64,000 bases of DNA from Lactobacillus acetotolerans DSM 20749 = JCM 3825 (GCF_001436775.1 NZ_AYZC01000001.1:46221-110220); one strand, 5' to 3'; shown: positions 1 to 9,154, counted from the stretch's first letter. Notes: generated by a model not told the origin, from the sequence alone. Numbers and translations are program-made.

Positions 1-1509
1 CTTCATGACCACTTGATCATGACTGGCAGCGACAGGCTCAAGTACATCTAACAAGGCGCGTTCAGAAACAGCTAGGCCTGATTGTAAGTCAGGCCAAACA
101 TTTTTAATCGTTTCAAGGTCTTTTTTAGTTGCGTTCGCAAGAACATGATAAACCTGTTTCCGATTTTGTTCATTAGTATGCTTGGTTCGCTTAACAACTT
201 TCTTAGGTTTAACCTCGTTTTCTGCTTTTTCAGCACGAGTTTTCTTGTTTTTACTTGACTTAGCTGTATCCAAATGAAAGACCTGATTGCTTGAATTTGA
301 GGGTGGCTCATTAGCAACATTAGCAACTTGCTGGGTTAAATCAACCACTTGCTTCTTTAACGCGGCAATTTCAGCCTGTAAATCAGAATCAGAGTTTACA
401 GAAGTAGTTTTAACAGTTTCTTGCTTCACTGGCTTTTCATTAGAACTCGCTTCCACTAAAAATACTTCTAGGGGTATTTGCTGCTGGTTAGTGTAGCGCA
501 AATCATTTAACGCATTATTTGCTAAAGTAATCAAATGAAAATAGCGCGTACTAGGAATATCCTTTATTTTTTGAACAAGTTCATCACTTATAAAACCACT
601 TTCATCACTACCACCTGCTTTACTAATCATTAGAGCATTGGTAGCCATATCAATTAATTCATCTAAAATATTCTTAGAACTCGCGCCAGACCGCAGTTCC
701 TTTTGTGTCTCTTTAAGAGCATTACCTGCATCTTTATTAAGCAAAGCAAGCAAGATTTTTTCAATATTTTCTTTAGCTGCAAAACCAGTTATTTGTAAGG
801 CATCGTTATAATTAACGCTACCCTTTTCATAACTCAATAATTGATCCAGGATACTTAAGGCATCCCTCATCCCGCCATCAGCTACTTGAGCAATAACCGC
901 AAGCGCCTTATCGTCATATTTGATTTTTTCTTGATCAAGAATATACTTCATTCTTTTTTCAAGATCAGCCTTGGAAATACGCTTAAAGTTATAACGTTGC
1001 GTCCTCGAAATAATCGTAGCGGGGACTTTTTGCAACTCCGTGGTCGCCAAAATAAAGACAACATGCTCTGGTGGTTCCTCTAAAGTTTTAAGTAAAGCAT
1101 TGAAAGCACCAATCGATAGCATGTGGACTTCATCGATAATATAAACTTTGTACTTACCCTGAGTAGGAGCATATTTTGCCTTGTCTCGGATATCACGAAT
1201 TTCATCAACGCCGTTATTAGAAGCGGCATCAATTTCGATAATATCAGGCATTGAGCCATTATCAGCAGCACGACAGTTTGCACACTTATTACATGGTTCA
1301 CCATCTTGCAGATTAGTACAGTTTAAGGCTTTGGCAAAAATCTTTGCACACGAAGTTTTCCCTGTACCGCGTGGACCAGCAAATAAAAAGGCATGCGAAA
1401 TAGTACCGCGTTTAATAGCATTCTTTAAGGTATCTGTAATATCTTTCTGACCAACAACACTATCAAAAGTACGTGGCCGCCATTTACGATATAACGCTTG
1501 ATAAGCCAT
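1..1509 (-). CDS. dnaX: DNA polymerase III subunit gamma/tau, partial (3' end beyond the window)
   Basis: Clamp-loader ATPase subunit that loads the beta clamp and links the halves of the replicase. Read on the minus strand from ATG at 1509, the frame stays open for 503 codons to the window edge. It begins MAYQALYRKWRPRTFDSVVG and carries Walker A GPRGTGKT at about residue 45, four zinc-ligand cysteines shortly after (spread over a CxxCxxC-type cluster), Walker B IIDEVHML and the sensor region ILATTE. After residue 370 it becomes Lys/Glu-rich, the usual tau linker. The SRP RNA and tadA lie just upstream, as in other lactobacilli. The C-terminal domain is outside the window, so whether a gamma-type short form is made cannot be judged. 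Confidence 0.95.
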   Translation of the reverse strand, partial: MAYQALYRKWRPRTFDSVVGQKDITDTLKNAIKRGTISHAFLFAGPRGTGKTSCAKIFAKALNCTNLQDGEPCNKCANCRAADNGSMPDIIEIDAASNNGVDEIRDIRDKAKYAPTQGKYKVYIIDEVHMLSIGAFNALLKTLEEPPEHVVFILATTELQKVPATIISRTQRYNFKRISKADLEKRMKYILDQEKIKYDDKALAVIAQVADGGMRDALSILDQLLSYEKGSVNYNDALQITGFAAKENIEKILLALLNKDAGNALKETQKELRSGASSKNILDELIDMATNALMISKAGGSDESGFISDELVQKIKDIPSTRYFHLITLANNALNDLRYTNQQQIPLEVFLVEASSNEKPVKQETVKTTSVNSDSDLQAEIAALKKQVVDLTQQVANVANEPPSNSSNQVFHLDTAKSSKNKKTRAEKAENEVKPKKVVKRTKHTNEQNRKQVYHVLANATKKDLETIKNVWPDLQSGLAVSERALLDVLEPVAASHDQVVMK

Positions 1510-1525
1510 GAATTATCTTCCCTAG

Positions 1526-1563
1526 TAAAAAAACTCCTAACTCTTGGAAAGAGTTAAGAGTTT
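1526..1563 (-). terminator. Rho-independent terminator after the SRP RNA
   Basis: On the minus strand a 15-bp, nearly perfect stem (1549-1563 with 1531-1545, loop of three bases) is followed by a U-run into 1526. It lies between the SRP RNA and dnaX, so it probably forms the 3' end of the SRP RNA, with dnaX reached by read-through or its own promoter. Confidence 0.85.
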
Positions 1564-1574
1564 GTAAATGTCTA

Positions 1575-1662
1575 ATAAAAGGCACATGCCTGGGCAACCT
1601 TAGTGCTGCTACCTTCCGGTCCTGACACAATTTGGAAGCCAAACATTGCCCACAAAACATAA
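1575..1662 (-). ncRNA. ffs: Small signal recognition particle RNA (4.5S-type)
   Basis: RNA core of the signal recognition particle, which binds Ffh and targets nascent membrane proteins. On the minus strand the diagnostic apical block (GTCAGGACCGGAAGGTAGCAG) with its GGAA tetraloop lies at about 1605-1625. GGGCAA (1651-1646) pairs with TTGCCC (1597-1592) to close the helix. The ends are approximate. Position between tadA and dnaX matches other Lactobacillales, and a strong terminator follows. The length looks like the short bacterial form without an Alu domain. Confidence 0.88.
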
Positions 1663-1671
1663 TAACGTATT

Positions 1672-2187
1672 TTACTCATTTTTACCACTATTTTGCCGCA
1701 TTTGCTTAGCTAATTTTTGCTTTTTACGAATTGATTGGAAAAAGGTTTTTAGCATTTTGCTAGATTCATCCCGATATATTCCCCTAATCACATGAACATG
1801 GTGATTGAATTTCTTCACTGCAAATAAATCAACTACACTTCCAGCAGCTCCAGCCTTAGGATCAAGGGCACCATAATAGAGGTTAGCTATACGAGAATTA
1901 ATAATTGCACCCGCACACATAGGGCATGGCTCTAAAGTTACAAATAAACTGCAATCAATTAACCGCCATGTGCCTAATTTTTTACATGCCTGGCGAATTG
2001 CGATCATTTCAGCATGCTGGCTTACATCTTGATCAAGTTCCCTACGATTATACCCTTTACCGATAATTTGACCTTGAGGATCAATCAATATCGCACCTAT
2101 TGGCACTTCTCCTTGCTTCTGAGCTTTTTTTGCTTCTGCAAAGGCTAATTGCATGTATTTCTTTTTATCTTCACTAGATAAAGCCAT
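1672..2187 (-). CDS. tadA: tRNA(Arg) adenosine-34 deaminase TadA
   Basis: Zinc-dependent deaminase that turns A34 of tRNA-Arg(ACG) into inosine, needed to read CGU/CGC/CGA codons. The 171-residue protein has the cytidine-deaminase fold signature: H58-A-E60 (zinc ligand and proton shuttle) and PCPMC with C88 and C91 as the other zinc ligands. Length is normal for the family. It starts at ATG 2187 just after the end of the broken methyltransferase, with AAGAGG as ribosome binding site, and precedes the SRP RNA and dnaX, probably as one transcription unit. Confidence 0.95.
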   Translation of the reverse strand: MALSSEDKKKYMQLAFAEAKKAQKQGEVPIGAILIDPQGQIIGKGYNRRELDQDVSQHAEMIAIRQACKKLGTWRLIDCSLFVTLEPCPMCAGAIINSRIANLYYGALDPKAGAAGSVVDLFAVKKFNHHVHVIRGIYRDESSKMLKTFFQSIRKKQKLAKQMRQNSGKNE

Positions 2188-2204
2188 GTATTCCTCTTAC
2201 AAAA

Positions 2205-2825
2205 TTACTTCTTTATTGCCTTTAAAATATAATATCCCTTATCCCGTTTGAGAATTGCACAATTCCCATAAGTTGACTTTAAAAGCTTGCGTGCACTAGG
2301 TTCACCCTACTTTTTCTGAATAACTGTTAACAATACCCCATTATTTACAAGGAAATTTTTAGCGTTAGCCAAAAATTGACTAACAACTTTTTTACCAGCC
2401 CGAATTGGTGGATTAGTTATAATTAAACCAAACTTTTTGTCTTCGTCTATTTTTGAATAAATATCTGAACTATAAATATGTACATTATCAACGTGATTTA
2501 ACTCAGCATTTTCTCTAGCGAGTTGTAATCCCCTTTCGTTGACATCAACCATATCAACCATTTGCTTAGGCCAAAACTTAGCCGCAAATAAACCAATTGG
2601 GCCATAACCAGTGCCAACGTCAAGAATATTATTGGCAGGGAAAGTAACATCAGACATCGTTTTAATTAATACACCTGAACCATAATCTACCCGTAATTTA
2701 GAAAATACACCGGCGTCAGTATTAAATTTTAAATCAATTCCATTAACGTGATAATCAATGACGTGCTCATCATGTTCACTATCAGGATTACTTGCAAAGT
2801 ACATTTGATTTTTTTCGACAGACAT
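2205..2825 (-). pseudogene. RsmC-like rRNA guanine methyltransferase, interrupted by an in-frame amber stop
   Basis: Class I SAM-dependent methyltransferase of the MTS/RsmC family, expected to modify 16S rRNA. The open part (2307-2825, 172 residues) contains the SAM-binding DVGTGYGPIG and the NPPIRAGK catalytic motif. It stops at TAG 2307-2309 right after LLTVIQKK. The same frame then continues without a stop for 33 codons to TAA 2205-2207, reading GEPSARKLLKS through KGYYILKA, which fits the family's C-terminal strands. A single CAG-to-TAG change would explain this. The truncated protein keeps all catalytic motifs but lacks the last strands of the fold, so activity is doubtful. Alternatively it is a sequencing error. 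Confidence 0.8.
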
Positions 2826-2910
2826 TAGTTCTCGCTTCTAAAAAATTATTTGATTATTTTTTACTTAAACTATCTTAAAGCTTATATATTAATGTTAACA
2901 AAATAAGAAA

Positions 2911-2952
2911 GGAAAAGACGAGCATTTGCAATTGCAAACACTCGCCTTTTTA
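2911..2952 (-). terminator. Terminator after rplL
   Basis: A 15-bp inverted repeat (2932-2946 with 2917-2931) with a short loop, followed on the minus strand by TTTT. It ends the rplJ-rplL unit. Confidence 0.85.
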
Positions 2953-2977
2953 AATAACTTGCCCAGTTGGGCTGTAA

Positions 2978-3340
2978 CTACTTAAGGGTTACAGTAGCAC
3001 CAACGTCTTCAAGCTTAGACTTAATGTCGTTAGCTTCGTCTTCTGAAACGCCTTCCTTGACGTTCTTAGGAGCAGCATCAACAAGGTCCTTTGAGTCCTT
3101 AAGGCCAAGGCCAGTGATATCACGAACAGCCTTAATAACCTTAACTTTTTCTTGACCTGATTCAGTCAATTCAACATCGAACGTTGACTTTTGAGCAGCT
3201 TGATCACCAGCACCTGCAGCAGCAACTGGGGCAGCAGCTGAAACGTCAAATTCATCTTCAATAGCCTTTACAAGGTCGTTTAATTCAAGAATTGAAGCAC
3301 CTTTTAAGTCTTCAATGATCTTATCTTTATCTAAAGCCAT
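2978..3340 (-). CDS. rplL: 50S ribosomal protein L7/L12
   Basis: Stalk protein that recruits and stimulates translational GTPases; present as multiple dimers bound to L10. The 120-residue sequence has the N-terminal dimerization helix ([20 protein letters not shown]), an Ala/Gly-rich hinge around residues 35-50 and the C-terminal domain with [21 protein letters not shown], which contacts EF-G and EF-Tu. Full length. It follows rplJ by 46 bases and shares its leader. A strong terminator lies downstream. Confidence 0.98.
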   Translation of the reverse strand: MALDKDKIIEDLKGASILELNDLVKAIEDEFDVSAAAPVAAAGAGDQAAQKSTFDVELTESGQEKVKVIKAVRDITGLGLKDSKDLVDAAPKNVKEGVSEDEANDIKSKLEDVGATVTLK

Positions 3341-3386
3341 TTAAGTATCCTCCGAAAAATTAGAATTTAGATATTAATTACAATAT

Positions 3387-3914
3387 TTATTTTGTTGCAT
3401 CCTTAGAATCTGAATCATCAGATTTTGAATCAGCAACAGCTTTAACAGCGTATGCAAAGTCACGAATAGGTGCTTGCAATACAGAAACAAGCATTGAAAG
3501 CAATCCATCGCGTCCCGGAATAGAAGCAAGTTCTTTGATTTCATCTTTAGAAGTCAACTTGCCTTCAAGCATACCACCTTTAATTTCCATGACATCGTAG
3601 TCATCTTCGTATTTAGAAACAATACGAGCAGGCTCAGTAATGTCATCGGCATCATCAGTGTAAACAACAGCGGTTGGACCAACGAAAGTATCGTCAAGGC
3701 CTTTAACGCCAGCTTTAGCAGCAGCACGCTTTAAGAAAGTATTCTTGATAACTCTCATCTTAACGTTGTTATCACGAAGTTCATCACGCATCTTGGTGAC
3801 TTCCTCAACGGATAAGCCTAAGTAGTTAATCACTAAGATAGCCTTAGCATCCTTAAGTTCATCAGCAAATGCATCAACAAGCTTCTCTTTTTCAGCAATA
3901 GCAGTTTTACTCAA
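3387..3914 (-). CDS. rplJ: 50S ribosomal protein L10
   Basis: Base of the L7/L12 stalk; the L10-(L7/L12) complex also represses its own mRNA. The 175-residue protein starts at TTG 3914, chosen because GGAGG sits nine bases upstream and the family begins MSK. The conserved VINYLGLSVEEVTKMRDELR and MRVIKNTFLKRA blocks are present. The C-terminal tail (SKSDDSDSKDATK) is Asp/Ser-rich. Upstream lie an L10-leader-type structure, an attenuator hairpin and a good promoter. Unlike in many bacteria, rplJL is separated from rplKA by the pst operon. Confidence 0.97.
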   Translation of the reverse strand: MSKTAIAEKEKLVDAFADELKDAKAILVINYLGLSVEEVTKMRDELRDNNVKMRVIKNTFLKRAAAKAGVKGLDDTFVGPTAVVYTDDADDITEPARIVSKYEDDYDVMEIKGGMLEGKLTSKDEIKELASIPGRDGLLSMLVSVLQAPIRDFAYAVKAVADSKSDDSDSKDATK

Positions 3915-3963
3915 TCGAATTCACCTCCATAATCAATTACATTGATAAATTCTATAAGGCCTA

Positions 3964-3997
3964 ATAAAAAAGCTCCATGCCATAAGACATGGAGTTA
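3964..3997 (-). terminator. Attenuator hairpin in the rplJ leader
   Basis: On the minus strand AACTCCATG (3996-3988) pairs with CATGGAGCT (3979-3971) and is followed by TTTTT. It lies only about 50 bases before the rplJ start, the right place for an attenuator controlled by L10 binding further upstream in the leader. Confidence 0.8.
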
Positions 3998-4072
3998 TAA
4001 AATCTTCATTATCTTCTGGCCTCGGCGGGATTTTGAGGTGTTATACCACCCGAGTCTTAGGTAGAATTTACT
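3964..4072 (-). promoter_or_regulatory. L10 leader, autoregulatory mRNA region of rplJL
   Basis: About 110 bases between the predicted start of transcription and the attenuator. It contains inverted blocks (CTCGGGTGG at 4046-4054 against CCCGCCGAGG at 4020-4029) typical of the L10-binding junction known from Firmicutes. Seen: paired blocks and position. Known: L10-L12 complexes bind such leaders. Inferred: binding switches the attenuator. Confidence 0.7.
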
Positions 4073-4078
4073 TTAACT

Positions 4079-4107
4079 AGTGTAACAGGCTATTTAACCT
4101 TATGCAA
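4079..4107 (-). promoter_or_regulatory. Sigma-A promoter of rplJL
   Basis: Minus strand: -35 TTGCAT (4107-4102), 17-base spacer, -10 TACACT (4084-4079). It lies just downstream of phoU and directly before the L10 leader. Confidence 0.75.
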
Positions 4108-4117
4108 GTATCATTTT

Positions 4118-4789
4118 TTACAAAGCATCATTTGGATCAATTAATTCTGTTAATTTACCCGTAGTTTTATAAATTACCCAACTAGCAATGTTAACAATAT
4201 GATCGGAAATTCTTTCTAGCAACCTGATAACCACGAAGTAACTAGAGGCAGCAACTGCAGTATCTGGATTCTTTTCTACTCCTTTAACGATTAACTTCCT
4301 AGCTTTAATGTAGTCAGAATAAATGCCGTTATGATTATTATCTACATCCCTAGCCATTTTTTTATCATCCTGAACGTAAGCTGTCAAAACTTTAATCAGC
4401 ATGTGCCGAACATTATGAGTCATTTCAGAAATAGTATCTTCTACAGGTTCGATTCTAGCATTTCCTTTAACCCTAATAGTTTCTAGAGCAATACTTAAGG
4501 CATTTTCGCCAATTCGTTCAAGGTCAGTTACCGCCTTCAAAATACTAATAACAATCCTAAAATCAGTTGCTACTGGCTGCTGTAAGGCCATTAATTCCAG
4601 AGCTTTTTTTTGAATTCGTAACGATTCCTTGGGAACCTTTTCTTGGTCATCAACCATTGATTGGGCAGCTTTCTTATCATGATCAACAAAGGCTCTTGTA
4701 GCCTGATCAATTTGATCATTTACGTAAACACCCATCTCCATAAATTCTTCGTTTAATTTTTTTAATTCATCTAAAAATATTTCGTGCAT
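4118..4789 (-). CDS. phoU: Phosphate transport regulator PhoU
   Basis: Negative regulator that couples the Pst transporter to the PhoR sensor and restrains phosphate uptake. The 223-residue protein consists of two PhoU repeats of three helices each. The repeats carry the acidic metal-binding patterns, for example DLERIGENALSIA and LERISDHIVNIASW, in equivalent positions. It ends the pst operon, 18 bases after the second pstB, with GAGGT as ribosome binding site. No phoPR genes lie in the window, so the partner sensor is elsewhere or absent. Confidence 0.95.
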   Translation of the reverse strand: MHEIFLDELKKLNEEFMEMGVYVNDQIDQATRAFVDHDKKAAQSMVDDQEKVPKESLRIQKKALELMALQQPVATDFRIVISILKAVTDLERIGENALSIALETIRVKGNARIEPVEDTISEMTHNVRHMLIKVLTAYVQDDKKMARDVDNNHNGIYSDYIKARKLIVKGVEKNPDTAVAASSYFVVIRLLERISDHIVNIASWVIYKTTGKLTELIDPNDAL

Positions 4790-4807
4790 TTTTTTACCTC
4801 AAACAAC

Positions 4808-5563
4808 TTAACCAAAACGACCATTAAGATAATTACTAGTAACTTTATTCTTAGGTGAAATAAACATTTTTTCAGTTGGTCCCGTCTCAATCAAGTTACC
4901 ATTCATCAAAAAAGCCACCTGATCCGCAACTCGGCTAGCCTGCTGCAAATTGTGTGTCACCATAATAAAAGTATATTTATGTTTTAAGCTCATTAGTGTT
5001 TTTTCAATTTCCATGCTAGAAATTGGATCGAGCGCACTAGTCGGCTCATCAAGCAAGACAACTTCTGGACGAATAGCTAAAGTTCGAGCGATACAAATTC
5101 TTTGCTGCTGACCACCAGAGAAAGCCTGTGCATTCCGTTTTAAATTATCTTTAGTTTCATCCCAAATTGCTGCTTGCTTAAGACTCTCTTCAACCCTTTG
5201 TTCAATCAACTTTTTATCTTTGACACCGGCAATTCGAAGACCATACGCAACGTTATCATAAACAGAAAAAGGAAACGGTGTTGGCTGCTGAAATACCATT
5301 CCTACATGTTTACGAAGTGCGACTAAATCCATTTTTGGACTGTAAATATCTTTCCCATTAAAACGAATATCACCAGAAATTTTTACACCAGTAATATCAT
5401 CATTCATCCGGTTAAGACAACGTAAAAAAGTCGATTTACCACAGCCTGATGGTCCAATAAGAGCCGTTAATCTTTTCTCGGGAAAATCTAAGTCAATACC
5501 ATGAAGCGCTTCAAAATTTCCGTAACTAAGTTTAACGTTTTTAGCCGTCATAATTTCTTTCAT
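4808..5563 (-). CDS. pstB: Phosphate ABC transporter ATP-binding protein PstB (second copy)
   Basis: ATPase that drives PstCA. The 251-residue protein has Walker [10 protein letters not shown] (about 37-45), Q-loop VFQQPTPFP, signature AFSGGQQQR, Walker [14 protein letters not shown] and H-loop VTHNLQQ. It is a paralogue of the upstream 266-residue PstB. Tandem pstB genes are common in streptococci and lactobacilli, where the pair may form a heterodimer. The two genes are 11 bases apart and share transcription with pstSCA and phoU. Confidence 0.96.
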   Translation of the reverse strand: MKEIMTAKNVKLSYGNFEALHGIDLDFPEKRLTALIGPSGCGKSTFLRCLNRMNDDITGVKISGDIRFNGKDIYSPKMDLVALRKHVGMVFQQPTPFPFSVYDNVAYGLRIAGVKDKKLIEQRVEESLKQAAIWDETKDNLKRNAQAFSGGQQQRICIARTLAIRPEVVLLDEPTSALDPISSMEIEKTLMSLKHKYTFIMVTHNLQQASRVADQVAFLMNGNLIETGPTEKMFISPKNKVTSNYLNGRFG

Positions 5564-5574
5564 AAATATTTCCT

Positions 5575-6375
5575 TTAACCAAAACTACCTTGAATGTACT
5601 TTTCAGTAATTCTTCCTTTAGGATTAGTAAAGACATTACTTGTAACGTCATATTCTAATACATGTCCTAAATGGAAAAAGGCCGTATACTCACTAATTCT
5701 TGAAGCCTGCTGCATATTATGAGTAACCATCACCATTGTGTACCTACTACGTAACTGCTTTAATGTATCTTCCAATTTAGCAGTAGAAACAGGATCCAAA
5801 GCACTTGCTGGCTCATCTAAGAGCAATATCTCTGGCTTCAATGCAATTGCCCGTGCAATACAAAGACGCTGCTGCTGACCACCAGACAATGCAAGAGCAC
5901 TTTTATCAAGTTTATCCTTTACTTCATCCCATAATGCGGCCGCACGCAAACTCTCTTCTACAATCTGATCTAGTTTTTGTTTATCTTTTTGTCCATCAGC
6001 TTTTAAAGTGTAAGTAATATTTTCTCGAATTGACTTTGGAAATGGATTAGGTTTTTGAAACACCATCCCAATATTTTTACGCAACTCATAAACATTGATG
6101 TTGGGCTTATTTACATCCAAGCCATGGAAAATAATATTGCCCTTAACCGTAGCTACCTTGTCATTCATTCTGTTTAAAGAACGCAGAAAAGTGGATTTCC
6201 CTGATCCCGAAGCACCAATTAAAGCCGTAATTGCATTCTTTTTAAAACCTAAACTAACATTAAAGAGCTTTTGAATTGTACCACCATACAAGACACTCAA
6301 ATTTTTAGTTGAAAGTGCAAGCTCATCTGACGAGAAAGTCTTAATATAAGTCGGTTCTTTTTTTAAATCATCCAT
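5575..6375 (-). CDS. pstB: Phosphate ABC transporter ATP-binding protein PstB (first copy)
   Basis: 266-residue ATPase of the phosphate importer. Seen: a 20-25 residue N-terminal extension relative to the second copy, Walker [11 protein letters not shown]-loop VFQKPNPFP, signature LSGGQQQR, Walker [14 protein letters not shown] and H-loop VTHNMQQ. All catalytic motifs are intact, so both copies should hydrolyse ATP. It follows pstA by 12 bases. Which copy dominates cannot be told from the sequence. Confidence 0.96.
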   Translation of the reverse strand: MDDLKKEPTYIKTFSSDELALSTKNLSVLYGGTIQKLFNVSLGFKKNAITALIGASGSGKSTFLRSLNRMNDKVATVKGNIIFHGLDVNKPNINVYELRKNIGMVFQKPNPFPKSIRENITYTLKADGQKDKQKLDQIVEESLRAAALWDEVKDKLDKSALALSGGQQQRLCIARAIALKPEILLLDEPASALDPVSTAKLEDTLKQLRSRYTMVMVTHNMQQASRISEYTAFFHLGHVLEYDVTSNVFTNPKGRITEKYIQGSFG

Positions 6376-6387
6376 TATAGAATACCT

Positions 6388-7281
6388 TTATTTCGTATTT
6401 GAAGCTGTTAACTTGCGATAAAGCATATTGCCTAAAGCACGTGCACCAAAATTAAATATGATCACAACTATCACTAACAGGGCTGACGTAGCCGCTGAAA
6501 CTATGGTTGCATCCGGTATAATACCTTCCGTATTTACTTTCCAAATATGAACAGCAAGGGTTTCAGCAGGACGCATTACGTTCAAAAAGCTAGTTGGGCT
6601 AAACGCGTTCCAGTTAGAATAATCAATTGTTGAACCACTTTGTCCTGCAGTATAAATAAGGGCAGCTGCTTCACCAAAAACTCTCCCGGCACTCAGTACA
6701 ATACCAGTCAGAATACCTGGTAAGGCAGCAGGTAAAACAATTCCACGAATTGTCTTCCAGTTAGAAAGGCCCAATGCCTGACCAGCCTCACGTTGTGATT
6801 GCGGAACCCCCTCAAGGGCTTGCTCAATATTACTAGTAAGGATCGGCAAGTTGAAAAAAGTTAAGGCTAAGGCACCTGAGATAATCGAGAAGCCAAGATT
6901 AAACTGAATAACAAACAGCAAATAGCCAAACAAGCCCACCACAATTGAAGGCAATGAACTTAAGATTTCAATTGAAGTTCTAATTGTATTCGTAATCCAA
7001 TTATCTTTAGCATATTCAGATAAATAAATTGCCGCTCCCAAGGCAATCGGTAAGGAAATTGCAATTGTTAGGATCAGTAAATAAACGGAATTAAAGAGCT
7101 GATCACGGACACCACCACCGGCTTGAAAAGAAGAGGCAGATGATGATAAAAAATGCCACGAAAGGTGAGGCAATCCTGTGATCAGGATCTCACCTAAAAT
7201 TCCAGCTAAAATACAAATAACAATCGCTACAAAAATATAAATAAAAACAGTGGCAATTTTATCATTTCTTTTTGCATGCAT
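6388..7281 (-). CDS. pstA: Phosphate ABC transporter permease PstA
   Basis: Membrane subunit of the phosphate channel, paired with PstC. About six membrane segments are visible, beginning with FIYIFVAIVICILAGILG. The coupling segment EALEGVPQSQREAGQALGLS faces PstB. I start at ATG 7281 (297 residues): AGGAAAG sits 7-8 bases upstream and pstC then ends one base before it. A start at 7305 is possible in frame and would add eight residues, but it overlaps pstC by 23 bases and has no ribosome binding site of its own. Confidence 0.94.
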   Translation of the reverse strand: MHAKRNDKIATVFIYIFVAIVICILAGILGEILITGLPHLSWHFLSSSASSFQAGGGVRDQLFNSVYLLILTIAISLPIALGAAIYLSEYAKDNWITNTIRTSIEILSSLPSIVVGLFGYLLFVIQFNLGFSIISGALALTFFNLPILTSNIEQALEGVPQSQREAGQALGLSNWKTIRGIVLPAALPGILTGIVLSAGRVFGEAAALIYTAGQSGSTIDYSNWNAFSPTSFLNVMRPAETLAVHIWKVNTEGIIPDATIVSAATSALLVIVVIIFNFGARALGNMLYRKLTASNTK

Positions 7282-7282
7282 T

Positions 7283-8281
7283 TTATTTCTTTCCTTTCTT
7301 TCCAATCAAATGTACTAAGAAGTTAAAGAGTAGTGACATTAGTAAAAGAAGCAAAGCCAATGACCACAAAGCGTTATTAGGCAAAGTCCCCATAACTGTG
7401 TTCCCCATTTGACTAGTTAATTGACTGGTTAAAGTTGCCGACGGACTAACCAAGTTATATGGCATAAGAACGGCATTACCAATCACCATTTGAACGGCTA
7501 GTGCCTCACCAAAGGCTCGAGCCATTCCAAAAATAATTGCTGTTAATATTCTTGATGTCGATGCACGTAAAATTACGTGGTAAATCGTTTGCCAGCGTGT
7601 TGCTCCCAATGCCGCTGAAGAATTTCTTAATTCAGTTGGCACAGCTTTCAAGGCATCAACGGTTAGCGAGGTAATGGTTGGCAAAACCATTACAAAGAGC
7701 ACTAACGTTGCAGCTAAAATACCAAAGCCAGTACCACCAAAAACATTTCTAATAGTCGGAACAATAATTGTTAAGCCTAAGAAGCCATAAACAACAGAAG
7801 GAATACCTACCAACAATTCGGTTACTGATTGTAAAAACTTTGCACTTCTTTTGGATGAATATTCGGTCATAAATAGGGCAACTGCAATAGCAAAAGGTGC
7901 AGCAATCAACGCAGAAATTAAAGTAACCAAGAAAGAAGTTACAATCATGGCTAACGCGCCAACATGATTTTCGCCTTGAGTTGGATCCCAGTTAGTTGAT
8001 GTTAAGAAATGAATAATATTAACATGGTCACTGAAGAAAGTCGCTAACCCATGCTCACCGACAAAGCCAATAATCGAAACAACTAACAAAATAATTAAAA
8101 TAATTGCTAAAAAGGTTAAGCCTTTCCCCCAATATTCTTGGTGTGTTTCTTTTGAAGGCTTGGTCAACTTATCAATATCGACCGTGCTGGGCTTCATCTT
8201 ATCTAATTTTACATGGGGAACTTTTTGCTCAGCTAGCGCCTGATTAACTACCTTTTTTAAATCATCATTTTTCTCACTCAT
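7283..8281 (-). CDS. pstC: Phosphate ABC transporter permease PstC
   Basis: 332-residue membrane partner of PstA. After a hydrophilic N-terminal tail of about 50 residues come six hydrophobic segments, the first being GLTFLAIILIILLVVSIIGFV. The EAA-type coupling loop (ALKAVPTELRNSSAALGATRW) is conserved. The long charged tail is an elaboration seen in Firmicute PstC proteins. It lies four bases after pstS and abuts pstA, so translation of the three is probably coupled. Confidence 0.95.
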   Translation of the reverse strand: MSEKNDDLKKVVNQALAEQKVPHVKLDKMKPSTVDIDKLTKPSKETHQEYWGKGLTFLAIILIILLVVSIIGFVGEHGLATFFSDHVNIIHFLTSTNWDPTQGENHVGALAMIVTSFLVTLISALIAAPFAIAVALFMTEYSSKRSAKFLQSVTELLVGIPSVVYGFLGLTIIVPTIRNVFGGTGFGILAATLVLFVMVLPTITSLTVDALKAVPTELRNSSAALGATRWQTIYHVILRASTSRILTAIIFGMARAFGEALAVQMVIGNAVLMPYNLVSPSATLTSQLTSQMGNTVMGTLPNNALWSLALLLLLMSLLFNFLVHLIGKKGKK

Positions 8282-8284
8282 AAC

Positions 8285-9154
8285 TTATTTACCCAATTTC
8301 GTAACTTTATTATGACTATCACGTTTAACATGCATCTGGTTAACACTAAGATATCCTGTTTTTGGTATTAAGCCGGTTTGAATCTTTTTACTTAACATGT
8401 ATTTAAGAAAAGAAGCTGTAGCCTTATTCGGTTTGCCTTTAGTGTACATATGCTCATAAGACCATAATTTCCATTTATTATCAGGGATATTTTTATTAGT
8501 TGGGTATACGTGATCAATACTTAACTTTTGAATATTGTTATCCGTAGCGTATGGAAAAGAAATGTAAGAAATTGTTCCTGGGGTCGAATTAACAATTTTC
8601 TTAACGGTACCGTTAGAATCTTGCTCTTGCGACTTAACTGCTTGTTTACCCCTTAAAACTAAATCTTCAAAAGTAGCTCTGGTACCACTACCTTTAGAAC
8701 GATTAATTACGATGATGGCACCTTTTTTACCACCAACTTGTTGCCAATTAGTAATTTTACCGGTGAAAATTTCTTGTAACTGTTTAATAGACAAATTTTT
8801 CACACCGACACCTTTATTAACAATAGGAACTACCCCAACTACTGCAACCAAATAATCTTTAAGCAGGTGGGCGTTAATGCCTTTTTGTGTATCTGCGAAA
8901 ACATCGGAAGAGCCAATTTGAACCGCACCAGCTTGTATCTGACTCAGGCCAGTACCGGAACCGCCTCCTTGGACAACTATATTACTACCAGAATGAGACA
9001 GTCGATAATCATTCCCCGCTTGTTCTGCCAAGGGTTGAAGTGCACTAGAACCTACAATTGTAATTTTAGAACTATTATTATTGGCACATCCCGTTAAAAA
9101 AGTCACTATAAACAAAAACAGAATGGTCAATTTTTCTAACAGATGTTTATGCAT
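8285..9154 (-). CDS. pstS: Phosphate-binding lipoprotein PstS
   Basis: Extracellular receptor of the high-affinity phosphate importer. The 289-residue precursor has a hydrophobic signal followed by lipobox LTGC (Cys at about residue 23), so it should be lipid-anchored outside the membrane. Phosphate-binding loops typical of PstS are seen: VGSSALQPL, GGGSGTGLSQI and RSKGSGTRATFE. First gene of pstS-pstC-pstA-pstB-pstB-phoU. A TATAAT box lies about 80 bases upstream. No clear PHO box was recognised. Confidence 0.95.
   Translation of the reverse strand: MHKHLLEKLTILFLFIVTFLTGCANNNSSKITIVGSSALQPLAEQAGNDYRLSHSGSNIVVQGGGSGTGLSQIQAGAVQIGSSDVFADTQKGINAHLLKDYLVAVVGVVPIVNKGVGVKNLSIKQLQEIFTGKITNWQQVGGKKGAIIVINRSKGSGTRATFEDLVLRGKQAVKSQEQDSNGTVKKIVNSTPGTISYISFPYATDNNIQKLSIDHVYPTNKNIPDNKWKLWSYEHMYTKGKPNKATASFLKYMLSKKIQTGLIPKTGYLSVNQMHVKRDSHNKVTKLGK

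Noticed and set aside
7282..7305. Upstream start of pstA overlapping pstC
   Set aside because: The internal ATG at 7281 has a good ribosome binding site and fits pstC's end.
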